Virus record (IMG/VR): IMGVR_UViG_3300037042_002528
Span: 1 to 31,150 of that record
Origin: a virus
Length of the DNA: 31,150 nucleotides
Direction: 5' to 3' (one strand)
In this document: positions 17,075 through 23,474 of the stretch, in pieces
Numbering within the stretch: the first letter of the stretch is position 1
Layout of the letters: each line of letters begins with the position of its first letter
Made by a program: the position numbers and the translations under genes
The notes under the pieces: generated by a model
Databases searched by the model: none
What the model was told of the DNA's origin: nothing
The model's input: the letters and a program-made list of their open reading frames with translations, nothing else

Positions 17075-18112
17075 ATGATAACAGAAGATTTAGTTTACGA
17101 ACTTATTATTGAAGGAGATGAAGATGAGGTTTATGCAATCTCAATGGTATCTGAGCCGGCTATTGAGTCTGGTTGGATAGCATTTGATAAAGAGCAAGTT
17201 CAATTTCAAGCAGTAGATAATGATAAAAGATTGGTCTTAGGACCTATATTGGTGCCAGACAAAAGAATACTTCGCATAGATGGTGAAGGTAAACCATATC
17301 ACGTATTCTTATCTGCACCAACTATTAAGAAATTAAGTGAGAAATACTTACAAAACAAATATACTGATAAGGTAACTGTTGAACATCAGAAAGCAATTTC
17401 AGATGTATCATTAGTTGAGAGCTGGATAGTAGAGAGTAGAACAAAAGATAAATCAGCTGTGTACGGATTATCATTAGCGCCAGGCACATGGGCAGGTACA
17501 ATGAAGGTGAACAATGAAAAGTTGTGGCAAGATTTTGTAAAAACGGGTAAGTTGACAGGCTTCAGTATAGAGGGCTTATTCTCACATCAGTTAGTTGAGG
17601 CTGCAAGTGAAAGATATTTATTAAAAGATATTAATGAATTAACGGAAGTTGAAGCTGAGTTAGTACTAAGTAAGATTAGAACTATGTTTGAATCTTATTC
17701 TGATTATGGTGAAGGTATTCGTAACAATGCCAAAAAAGGTATAGAGTTAAACGAAAAGAATGGTAACAAATGTGCTACTCAGGTTGGTAAAGTGAGAGCA
17801 CAACAATTAGCAGATGGTGAAGCAATTAGTGTAGAAACTATCAAACGTATGTATTCATATCTTAGTAGAGCAGAAGCATACTACGATGAAACGGATATGA
17901 ACGCATGTGGTACGATTAGTTTCTTACTATGGGGTGGTAAAGCAGCATTAGGATATAGTAAAAACAAATTAGAAGAATTAGGTCTATTAGAAGAAGCTGA
18001 ACAACCAACAACTGATGGTTCAACATACGCAGGAGAACCTGCTAAAGATAAGAAGAAAGTAAAAGGTGGTGATATACCACCAATATTGCAAGATTTCAAT
18101 GATAGAAAATAA
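17075..18112 (+). CDS. Prohead protease, XkdF-like, with extra C-terminal module
   Basis: The 345-residue protein has an N-terminal domain (about 1-175) that fits the XkdF/S78_2 prohead protease family: 'YAISMVSEPAIESGWIAF', 'LGPILVPDKRILR', 'VFLSAPTIKKLSEKYL', 'VEHQ....VSLVESWIVES' and 'TGFSIEGLF'. His104 and Ser164 are the best catalytic candidates. A second module (about 215-310) has 'GIRNNAKKGIELNEK', 'VGKVRAQQLADG', 'ISVETIKRMYSYLSRAE' and 'FLLWGGKAALG', a module I have seen attached to phage head proteins. The enzyme should cleave scaffold and capsid proteins. It lies after the tape measure, far from its substrates at 3455-5086. Confidence 0.75.
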   Translation: MITEDLVYELIIEGDEDEVYAISMVSEPAIESGWIAFDKEQVQFQAVDNDKRLVLGPILVPDKRILRIDGEGKPYHVFLSAPTIKKLSEKYLQNKYTDKVTVEHQKAISDVSLVESWIVESRTKDKSAVYGLSLAPGTWAGTMKVNNEKLWQDFVKTGKLTGFSIEGLFSHQLVEAASERYLLKDINELTEVEAELVLSKIRTMFESYSDYGEGIRNNAKKGIELNEKNGNKCATQVGKVRAQQLADGEAISVETIKRMYSYLSRAEAYYDETDMNACGTISFLLWGGKAALGYSKNKLEELGLLEEAEQPTTDGSTYAGEPAKDKKKVKGGDIPPILQDFNDRK

Positions 18113-18422
18113 CGTACATAATAAGATATTACAATTCGCTGTACCTGAAATTACATTCACACAGTTTTATGATTTCCTATTGGATAGTAATGCTAGTAAA
18201 CCTATTTGGGTTAAGTGGAATAAAGTTGATGGTGCTCAAACATCACGTTCAGTATATTGGGGCCCTTTCTTAAATGGTATTGCTAGAGGTGCTATCTATG
18301 ATTATGAGGCCTATGATTATATGGTTGTAAAGTCAGAAGATAACAACGATGAGTGGAGAACAATCAACTTAGGATTTGTTACTGAATGCCGTTGGGAAGG
18401 TAAGAGATATAGAGTTAGATAG
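18099..18422 (+). CDS. Small beta-rich protein of unknown function
   Basis: I choose ATG 18099 (107 codons), which overlaps the end of the protease gene by 14 bases. An in-frame ATG at 18066 would give a longer overlap. The protein opens with a helix ('VHNKILQFAVPEITFTQFYDFLLD') and continues with strands rich in Trp and Tyr ('IWVKWNKVDG', 'SVYWGPFLNGIARGAIYDYE', 'TINLGFVTECRWEGKRYRV'). The C-terminal half looks like a small SH3-like barrel. It is the last gene of the long plus-strand structural unit and overlaps the sigma gene on the other strand tail-to-tail by eight bases (18415-18422). Function unknown. Confidence 0.5.
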   Translation: MIENNVHNKILQFAVPEITFTQFYDFLLDSNASKPIWVKWNKVDGAQTSRSVYWGPFLNGIARGAIYDYEAYDYMVVKSEDNNDEWRTINLGFVTECRWEGKRYRVR

Positions 18423-19275
18423 CAGCTAAACCAGCTGAATACAATTCTTTTCTTACTATATATTCCTCTACATTAAATCTTTTAGATAATCCTACAATAC
18501 TATATCCACCTTTATTGGGTACATAGTTTTCTATACAAAATTTTATTTCTTCAGGACTTAGTTTATCTTTATCCCAAAACGGAATTGCTTTACCTGTTTT
18601 CAACCATTCCCTACTAAACACACCATAGTGTATTTGTAATCGGTTAAATACCTTAGTGATATAATGTCTATCTACTTTGTATCCGTTTATTTCGGTTAAG
18701 TCATTCATTATATTTCTACGATTAAAATCTTCAATAGAATCTACATCACGTAGGAAATCAACAAGAGCACTTACTACTATATTTCCTTTTTTAGTATTAA
18801 CAAACTTTTCTTTATGTTCATCTATATAATCTACAAATGCGTGGAATAGTTTAGCTGAATCCTCCATCTGCTCTATTCGTTTAGAACTATCATCAGCTAT
18901 ATCCCAATTCTCATTAAGTACATCTAACTTAAGTGTCTTTTGTACTGCTTTATATTGTTTCTGATTCCAAAATATATAATAGTTCTTAGCACATATTGTA
19001 AAGTAAGAAAATGCTTTTCCTTTACCTTCTCTAATTCTATGTAATCTTTCAGTAAGGTAGCAAGTACAATCCATTTGAATCTCTAATGGTTCACCTTCCA
19101 TATACACAGGTTTAATTTTATTGTAATATACTTCTGAAATCTTTGCTAAAGCAGGATATATTAGTGTGAATAGCCTATTACGCTCTAGCTCAGATTCAGT
19201 TTTATTATATAATTGGATAGCTTCTTCTATCCCTTCATGGAAGTAGTTGTTAGCAGGATTCTTTTTTCTTGGCAT
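18415..19275 (-). CDS. Phage sigma factor, T4 gp55-like
   Basis: The 286-residue protein has a region resembling sigma region 2 (about 38-115): 'LFTLIYPALAKISEVYYNK', an acidic helix ('EIQMDCTCYLTERLHRI'), 'GKGKAFSYFTICAKNYYIFWNQK', then 'KTLKLD'. The 'GkGKAFSYFt..aKNyyi..n' string is the hallmark of small phage late sigma factors related to T4 gp55. The C-terminus (about 240-286) looks like a helix-turn-helix ('GGYSIVGLSKRFNVEEYIVRKEL'). It would bind host RNA polymerase core and redirect it to phage promoters. The gene is alone on the minus strand behind a host-type promoter, which suits early expression. Moderately sure of the family. Confidence 0.65.
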   Translation of the reverse strand: MPRKKNPANNYFHEGIEEAIQLYNKTESELERNRLFTLIYPALAKISEVYYNKIKPVYMEGEPLEIQMDCTCYLTERLHRIREGKGKAFSYFTICAKNYYIFWNQKQYKAVQKTLKLDVLNENWDIADDSSKRIEQMEDSAKLFHAFVDYIDEHKEKFVNTKKGNIVVSALVDFLRDVDSIEDFNRRNIMNDLTEINGYKVDRHYITKVFNRLQIHYGVFSREWLKTGKAIPFWDKDKLSPEEIKFCIENYVPNKGGYSIVGLSKRFNVEEYIVRKELYSAGLAAI

Positions 19276-19323
19276 TATAACATTGTTTATATTATAACAA
19301 TTTCATTTTCGTTTGTTATAAGA

Positions 19324-19355
19324 CAAAGGTACGAAAAATACCTGATAAAACCAAA
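19324..19355 (-). promoter_or_regulatory. Bacteroidota-type promoter for the sigma gene
   Basis: On the minus strand, TTTG (complement of 19352-19355), 20 nt, then TACCTTTG (complement of 19324-19331). This fits the Bacteroidota vegetative consensus TTTG-N19..21-TAnnTTTG. Start of transcription is expected near 19317, giving a leader of about 40 nt before the ATG at 19275. Confidence 0.7.
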
Positions 19356-19360
19356 TTATT

Positions 19361-19669
19361 ATGCCAGTAGATAAACCAAAAGCAGGAGAAACACAAGAAG
19401 AATACTTAGCGTATTGCATACCAGCGGAAATTAATGCTGGTTACGAACAAGACCAAGCATCAGCTATATGTTATGAAACATATCGTAAAGAGACTGGAAT
19501 GAGTGGAGTAAGTTTAATAGCATCTAAACTAAGAGAGATTCAATACAAAGGAATTAAACTTGCGGAAGGTGATGGATTAGAAGATGCATGTTGGGATGGA
19601 TACGAAGCAATAGGTACTAAGATATTAGACGGAAGGTCAGTACCCAATTGTGTTCCTATAAAAGATTAA
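19361..19669 (+). CDS. Small phage protein with head-protein accessory motifs
   Basis: The 102-residue protein has two short conserved segments. Residues 5-47 ('KAGETQEEYLAYC...ASAICYETYRKE') resemble the 'GEs.dey...C......qdqA.AiCy' segment. Residues 74-100 contain 'LEDACWDGYEAIGTK' and 'GRSVPNCVPIKD', a motif often found at ends of phage head-related proteins. Here they form a free-standing protein close to the protease, not a tail on a larger one. Four Cys are conserved in the two motifs, which suggests metal binding or disulfides. The gene is alone, bounded by a divergent gene upstream and an intrinsic terminator downstream. Confidence 0.6.
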   Translation: MPVDKPKAGETQEEYLAYCIPAEINAGYEQDQASAICYETYRKETGMSGVSLIASKLREIQYKGIKLAEGDGLEDACWDGYEAIGTKILDGRSVPNCVPIKD

Positions 19670-19696
19670 AAACTAACAAACCTTATATATATTATT

Positions 19697-19761
19697 GGTG
19701 GGCGCCCTATATCTAAATTGCCATTTATATATTCTATTATTTTAAGTTAATAAAGCCCACC
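19697..19761. repeat. Long-loop inverted repeat
   Basis: A 7-bp GC stem, GGTGGGC/GCCCACC, closes an AT-rich 51-nt loop. GC-rich arms in such AT-rich DNA are unusual. It could be a structured 3' UTR or a small RNA; nothing else identifies it. Confidence 0.35.
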
Positions 19762-19764
19762 CTT

Positions 19765-19798
19765 AAGAACCTGTTTTCATTTACAGGTTCTTTTTTTT
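19765..19798 (+). terminator. Strong intrinsic terminator, plus strand
   Basis: AAGAACCTGT (19765-19774) pairs perfectly with ACAGGTTCTT (19783-19792) around an 8-nt loop, followed by a T run (19791-19798). It ends the 19361 transcript. Confidence 0.9.
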
Positions 19799-19802
19799 GC
19801 GC

Positions 19803-19835
19803 ATAAGAAAGGGGAGACTATGAAGAACTCCCCTT
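19803..19835 (-). terminator. Intrinsic terminator of the minus-strand operon
   Basis: Read on the minus strand, AAGGGGAG (from 19835) pairs with CTCCCCTT (to 19809) around 11 nt, followed by TCTTAT. It lies 34 bases beyond the stop of the GT-B gene and ends the operon running from 22282. Confidence 0.7.
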
Positions 19836-19868
19836 ATACATAGGAATAAAAAGTGGCAGCTTAAAGAC

Positions 19869-20966
19869 CTATGTAATTTCTAAATACTTTTTTAATTGTT
19901 TGATATTGTATAAACTATTATTAGTAAGTTTATGTGCACCTTCAATACCCCATTCACTAAACTCAGCTCTATGTCTATAATCATCTAAATAGTAATCTAA
20001 ACATCTTTCTAATTGTTTGTAACCATTAAACATAATAGCCCTATCATCAATCTCTTTATAACAATCCTGCTCCTCAAATAACATAGGACATCCTCTCATC
20101 ATACAATCAGTAGCCGATACACTCCAACCAGCGTGTAATTGTTTTGGTTGAACTCCTACTGCACATTTGGAAAGCATTTCATAATACAATTCTTTAGGAT
20201 ACTTTGTTTTATCAATCCAACTTTCACTAACAGGCTTATCCAATAAAGGAGCCCATACTTTGAAATCCTGTCTATGCTCTCTATACTTCTTCATCCACTC
20301 ATAGAAACGAGGCCAACCTTTATATGTTTCAGTTCGGTGATTGAATACAATAATCTTTTCATAAGGATATGTTGGGTCATCAACTATCCATTGTTTATCT
20401 ACACCTAAATGCATTACCTGAAGTATCTTATCTAACTTACCTACTACATCATCTGAGAATATCTTACGAGCGTTAGTTAATACCATCTCCTTTTGTTGGT
20501 GAGTATTTAAGAAACATACTTTGTAATCTAATAAGTTAATCATCTCATGCCCAAAGTTAAGAGAACGATTTAACCAACTCAATCCATTAACACCTTCCAT
20601 CTCAAACCAATGAGCGTATCCAACGATAGGCATGTTGGTAAATCTACTTATATGCCAATCAGGCAGATGTGAGTAAACAACATTGTATTGTTCGTTCTTT
20701 AGAAGTTTAATCATATCCAAAGGTAAGTTGGAACGCATCCATATCATATTACCACTCATATTGATTTCTACCTGCCTTACGTTGAATAAGTTTAACTTAC
20801 TGATACCTTTCCCCTTTGGAACGGGAAGTATCCAAGACGCCCCCTCTAATGCTTTTATTTGAGAGTATAGAACATCAACGAATGAGTCCTTCTCTATATC
20901 TTCACTAAATGTGTAATTAGGAACAACCAGTATTGTTTGGTGCCCCCTTCCATTTTCCCAAAACAT
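19869..20966 (-). CDS. GT-B glycosyltransferase (GT4-like)
   Basis: The 365-residue protein has two Rossmann-like halves. The C-terminal half carries the features of GT4 enzymes: 'IIVFNHRTETYKGWPRFYEW' (about 205-224), 'FKVWAPLLD', 'ELYYEMLSKCAVGVQP' and 'SVSATDCMMRGCPMLFEE' (about 282-299). The last of these corresponds to the donor-binding 'E...l...a.G.Pv' region, although the usual first Glu is not obvious. N-terminal 'VVYSHLPDWHISRF' and 'MHLGVD' are also typical. It is the last gene of the minus-strand operon, two bases from its neighbour's stop. It probably adds a sugar to host surface, phage protein or modified DNA; the acceptor cannot be read from sequence. Confidence 0.7.
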   Translation of the reverse strand: MFWENGRGHQTILVVPNYTFSEDIEKDSFVDVLYSQIKALEGASWILPVPKGKGISKLNLFNVRQVEINMSGNMIWMRSNLPLDMIKLLKNEQYNVVYSHLPDWHISRFTNMPIVGYAHWFEMEGVNGLSWLNRSLNFGHEMINLLDYKVCFLNTHQQKEMVLTNARKIFSDDVVGKLDKILQVMHLGVDKQWIVDDPTYPYEKIIVFNHRTETYKGWPRFYEWMKKYREHRQDFKVWAPLLDKPVSESWIDKTKYPKELYYEMLSKCAVGVQPKQLHAGWSVSATDCMMRGCPMLFEEQDCYKEIDDRAIMFNGYKQLERCLDYYLDDYRHRAEFSEWGIEGAHKLTNNSLYNIKQLKKYLEIT

Positions 20967-20967
20967 A

Positions 20968-21279
20968 TTATATAATTTTTTTGTTTATTATTTTATAGAA
21001 CCTAATAGTTCCATTTGCCTGTAATCTATCCATCTCCGGCTTTACATTAAGGATAGTACCAATGTACATAGCATCATTATCACTCCATGCCCATATATCA
21101 TCAATGGTAATAGGTTTAGTACCCTTATCAGTTTCAATAAGGAATTGTACCTTATACTTCTTACCACTTTCTTTTCTCATTACGATTTTCTCCTCATCAA
21201 CTTTATCTTTTAATGATTGAGGAAGAACTCGTAGGAGAGCTTCTAAACGTCTCTCCAACGATAATATTCTATCTTCCAT
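20968..21279 (-). CDS. Small protein of unknown function, minus-strand operon
   Basis: The 103-residue protein begins with an amphipathic helix ('RILSLERRLEALLRVLPQSL'), continues with a basic stretch, and ends in a beta-rich part with 'KKYKVQFLIETDKGTKPITI', 'DDIWAWSDNDAMYIGTIL' and 'GTIRFYKIINKK'. Not recognised. Its stop lies two bases before the glycosyltransferase start, so the two are probably translated together. The helix may form dimers. Confidence 0.55.
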   Translation of the reverse strand: MEDRILSLERRLEALLRVLPQSLKDKVDEEKIVMRKESGKKYKVQFLIETDKGTKPITIDDIWAWSDNDAMYIGTILNVKPEMDRLQANGTIRFYKIINKKII

Positions 21280-21283
21280 ACTA

Positions 21284-21466
21284 TTAATCTAATGGGTACA
21301 TAAGGTTATCTAATTCAGATTCTAAGTAAGATAATCTATACTTCAACACATACGATTGTGTTTCGTTTGCTGGAGTATTATGTGTTTCACACCATTTAAC
21401 TTCGGCTTTAGTTTCTTTGATTTGATTCTCTAACCAATTTTGTAATGCTTGTTGTTCGTTATTCAT
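21284..21466 (-). CDS. Small helical protein of unknown function
   Basis: The 60-residue protein is mainly two helices ('ALQNWLENQIKETKAEVKWC' and 'VLKYRLSYLESELDNLMYP') around a polar turn, perhaps a helical hairpin. It stands four bases from the next gene and has an A-rich leader. Not recognised. Confidence 0.5.
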   Translation of the reverse strand: MNNEQQALQNWLENQIKETKAEVKWCETHNTPANETQSYVLKYRLSYLESELDNLMYPLD

Positions 21467-21477
21467 AACTTTAATTT

Positions 21478-21663
21478 TTAGTGTTTTTTTAATTGCTTTT
21501 GTAATTTTATAATATCTTCTATCTCATACCCTAAGATTTGTTGCATATTCTCATCAGTATTTTGATAGTACTCATTTAACCAACTTAATCTAATTAAGAG
21601 GGCTTTGTTAAAATCAGCTTTGATTTCGCTGTAAGACTTTGGTTGTTTTTCTAAATTTGCCAT
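21478..21663 (-). CDS. Small helical protein of unknown function
   Basis: The 61-residue charged protein is predicted to be mostly helical ('SYSEIKADFNKALLIRLSWL', 'EIEDIIKLQKQLKK'). A leader of A-rich sequence precedes its ATG, typical of translation starts in this group. Not recognised; it lies in the run of small early-type genes. Confidence 0.5.
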   Translation of the reverse strand: MANLEKQPKSYSEIKADFNKALLIRLSWLNEYYQNTDENMQQILGYEIEDIIKLQKQLKKH

Positions 21664-21667
21664 TGTT

Positions 21668-21916
21668 TTATTTTTTGATTAAACCAATAATTGTTTTGTT
21701 GTAATGATTTCTATTCAAAAGGAATAGATTTGTGTGTAATTTACCTTCACCTGGTATTCTAGATTGAACTACAATATAGATTAGTGGAGGTACATCCTTA
21801 CCATTAGGAAATTGAACATCTTTGAAATCCATAATGATGTGACCTTCTAAATGATTTACCATCAAATGATGAAGGATGTTCTCATTGTTTTGTTGAGTTA
21901 ATTTTACTTTAGCCAT
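21668..21916 (-). CDS. Small protein of unknown function
   Basis: The 82-residue protein has helix and strand elements: 'NNENILHHLMVNHLEGHIIM', 'DFKDVQFPNGKDVPPLIYIV' and 'LHTNLFLLNRNHYNKTIIG'. Its ATG is preceded by a long A-rich leader after the hairpin at 21949-21970. Not recognised. Position suggests an early host-takeover or regulatory role, which is only inference. Confidence 0.5.
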   Translation of the reverse strand: MAKVKLTQQNNENILHHLMVNHLEGHIIMDFKDVQFPNGKDVPPLIYIVVQSRIPGEGKLHTNLFLLNRNHYNKTIIGLIKK

Positions 21917-21948
21917 TTTGTTTTATTTTTTATTTGTTTGAAAATTAA

Positions 21949-21970
21949 GGGGAGTATATTTCAACTCCCC
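21949..21970 (-). terminator. Hairpin inside the minus-strand operon
   Basis: GGGGAGT (21970 to 21964 on the minus strand) pairs with ACTCCCC (21955 to 21949) around an 8-nt loop, followed by TTAATTTTC. It resembles a leaky terminator between the first gene and the remaining five and may lower their expression. Confidence 0.5.
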
Positions 21971-21979
21971 ATTGATTGA

Positions 21980-22282
21980 TTACTTATTAATTTCTTTTAC
22001 GATATCACATACTACATTGATAGGGAAGCCTGGTATTTCATTGATACCAAACGGAATTAATTCTCTATGTGTAATACCACCACTTTTATCAGGTGTACCA
22101 GACCACAATGTATATGTGTTGGATGTTGTATCAAACTGAACATAGTAGATACTTTTTACACCATTAAGTAAAACATCATAATGTTCTACTTTCATTGTAC
22201 CTTTACCATCATAGTTAAAGGTTTTTTCTTTGTTGAAACTGAACTCATAAGTTGTTTCGTTGAATTTTACTGAATTTACCAC
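21980..22282 (-). CDS. First gene of the minus-strand operon, unknown function
   Basis: The 100-residue, beta-rich protein has 'VKFNETTYEFSFNKEKTF', 'VEHYDVLLNGVKSIYYVQF', 'TYTLWSGTPDKSG' and 'FPINVVCDIVKEINK'. Not recognised. It is the gene nearest the promoter, so it is probably the most highly expressed of the set, and the hairpin at 21949-21970 would strengthen that. Phage proteins of this size made first after infection often bind host proteins; this is inference only. Confidence 0.5.
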   Translation of the reverse strand: MVNSVKFNETTYEFSFNKEKTFNYDGKGTMKVEHYDVLLNGVKSIYYVQFDTTSNTYTLWSGTPDKSGGITHRELIPFGINEIPGFPINVVCDIVKEINK

Positions 22283-22354
22283 TTTATTTACCCGATTGGC
22301 CTGTACATCGGAAGGTTTTAGTTAAGTTGGAGAATACCCCCAACCCTTATAAGA

Positions 22355-22386
22355 CAAAGGTACGAAGAATATTCCACATTTCCAAA
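22355..22386 (-). promoter_or_regulatory. Bacteroidota-type promoter for the minus-strand operon
   Basis: On the minus strand, TTTG (complement of 22383-22386), 20 nt, TACCTTTG (complement of 22355-22362). It shares an exact 20-base stretch (22347-22366) with the sigma-gene promoter (19316-19335). Transcription should start near 22348, about 65 bases before the ATG. Confidence 0.72.
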
Positions 22387-22513
22387 TATATTTTGATATA
22401 TTTATAACTAATTATGTAACTAATTGATTTACAATGAGTTATGCTTAACCCGTTGATTATCAATAAGTTATGTGAAAGTACCCTATTTTTTACCATTTTT
22501 ATCATTTACAAGG

Positions 22514-22545
22514 CAAAGTTACGAAAAATTTGGTTACTAAACAAG
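22514..22545 (-). promoter_or_regulatory. Second minus-strand promoter candidate
   Basis: TAACTTTG (complement of 22514-22521) fits TAnnTTTG. At 20 nt upstream is CTTG (complement of 22542-22545), one base off TTTG. It is a weaker tandem promoter upstream of the one at 22355-22386. Confidence 0.45.
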
Positions 22546-22560
22546 TCATTTTAGGGTTGA

Positions 22561-22580
22561 TTATCCACAAGTTATCCACA
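22561..22580 (+). other. Two tandem perfect DnaA boxes
   Basis: TTATCCACA at 22561-22569 and again at 22572-22580, same orientation, 11 bp from start to start, about one helical turn. They fit the bacterial DnaA box TTATNCACA and could allow host DnaA to act at a phage origin. Confidence 0.65.
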
Positions 22581-22688
22581 TTCTGCTAACTTGTTGATTA
22601 TCAATAACTTACAGTTTAACAAAAAATAACATATTTGAACTTACCATTCATCAAGTTATATTACCGCTCATCACATAACGTAAAAAAC

Positions 22689-22720
22689 TTTGCTACTTTT
22701 TTATCGTTTACTTAAAAGTG
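22689..22720 (+). promoter_or_regulatory. Weak promoter candidate for the initiator gene
   Basis: TTTG (22689-22692), 20 nt, TAAAAGTG (22713-22720) matches the host consensus in the -33 box and spacing but only six of eight in the -7 pattern. It lies 36 bases before the ATG at 22757. Confidence 0.3.
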
Positions 22721-22756
22721 ATATACTTATATATACAACAAACTTAAAATAACTCT

Positions 22757-23473
22757 ATGGCAAAAAGATTTACTGACACTGATAAGTGGAAAGATGAATG
22801 GTACACAGACTTACCTAATGATTATAAAATCATTTGGCAGTACCTATTAGATACCTGTGATAATGCTGGTATCTATAAACGCAATATTAAATTGCTTAAT
22901 ATAATGTGTAATACTAATGTATCTGAAACTGATATATTAAATGCATACAAACTTAGAGTTACTCCTATCTCTGATGAAAAATGGATAATCAATAAATTTT
23001 GTGTATTTCAGTATGGACCTGATTTCTTAGAGAGTAAGAATAAAGCTGTAATCTCTGTAGTTAATAAACTAATAGAAAACAACCTCTATCAATCCTCTAC
23101 CAATACCCTATTGATACCCTATCTATCCCCTATTAATACTCTATCAATACCCTATCAATACTCTATTGATACCCCCAGAGAACAAGAACAGGAACAAGAA
23201 CAAGTTAAAGATAAATTAAAAGAACAGGTTAAAGAAGAAGTAGAATATGAATACAGTGATAGAGCTAAAGGTAATACAAAGAATATAGCAGAAAGATTAC
23301 TGGATGTATTAATGAATGCTGATTCAGATGATTTGAAATACAATAGAGCAGTAGAAGATTGGAGAGAGTTAGGTGGAATAGATGGAGTATCAGAATTATT
23401 AGAATGGGATGAATCACAAAAGAATAATTGGAAGAATAAATTAGAAACAATATACAAAATTAAAACAGCATAA
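22757..23473 (+). CDS. Replication initiator/replisome organizer candidate
   Basis: The 238-residue protein has an N-terminal domain (about 1-105) of the winged-helix type seen in phage replisome organizers: 'DTDKWKDEWYTDLPNDYKII', 'WQYLLDTCDNAGIYKRN', then 'EKWIINKFCVFQYG'. Residues 110-140 are a low-complexity linker encoded by 11-bp DNA repeats. Residues 141-165 are Gln/Glu/Lys-rich. The C-terminal part (about 170-238) is helical. In lambda O and in many replisome organizers of Gram-positive phages, origin iterons lie inside the initiator gene between two domains, and the same layout is seen here. It probably binds these repeats and recruits the helicase. No helicase or polymerase gene lies in the window. 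Confidence 0.65.
   Translation: MAKRFTDTDKWKDEWYTDLPNDYKIIWQYLLDTCDNAGIYKRNIKLLNIMCNTNVSETDILNAYKLRVTPISDEKWIINKFCVFQYGPDFLESKNKAVISVVNKLIENNLYQSSTNTLLIPYLSPINTLSIPYQYSIDTPREQEQEQEQVKDKLKEQVKEEVEYEYSDRAKGNTKNIAERLLDVLMNADSDDLKYNRAVEDWRELGGIDGVSELLEWDESQKNNWKNKLETIYKIKTA
23086..23173 (+). repeat. Eight 11-bp iterons inside the initiator gene (candidate origin)
   Basis: Eight contiguous units of exactly 11 bp with consensus CTATCAATACC: 23086, 23097, 23108, 23119, 23130, 23141, 23152 and 23163. Some carry CTATTGATACC, where TATTGATA is the reverse complement of TATCAATA. Period 11 is not a multiple of three, so selection on DNA, not on protein, is the likely cause. Spacing is near one helical turn. 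Confidence 0.75.
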
Positions 23474-23474
23474 A

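Larger units (their letters stand above)
19670..19868. other. Intergenic region between converging genes with two terminators
   Basis: No gene is visible in these 199 bases. The region holds an inverted repeat, GGTGGGC (19697-19703) with GCCCACC (19755-19761) around 51 AT-rich bases, an embedded GGGCGCCC palindrome (19700-19707), a plus-strand terminator and a minus-strand terminator. Confidence 0.7.
22423..22614. repeat. Four 22-bp iterons around DnaA boxes
   Basis: Units at 22423-22444, 22452-22473, 22556-22577 and 22593-22614 share GTTGATTATCAATAAGTTAT with 17-18 of 22 positions identical to the second unit. Units two and four hold TTGAT-T-ATCAA, a perfect palindrome around one base. Such units bind an initiator or a repressor; they lie beside the initiator gene, which favours the first. 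Confidence 0.65.
22283..22756. other. Divergent intergenic region: candidate replication origin and control region
   Basis: No gene is visible in these 474 bases between the minus-strand operon and the initiator gene. The region contains two minus-strand promoter candidates, four 22-bp iterons, two perfect TTATCCACA DnaA boxes and an AT-rich segment next to the initiator gene. It serves as the control region for both operons and may be part of the origin. Confidence 0.65.

Noticed and set aside
22283-22756. Attachment site or lysogeny control region
   Set aside because: No integrase or repressor-like HTH gene flanks it; DnaA boxes and the neighbouring initiator gene favour replication control.
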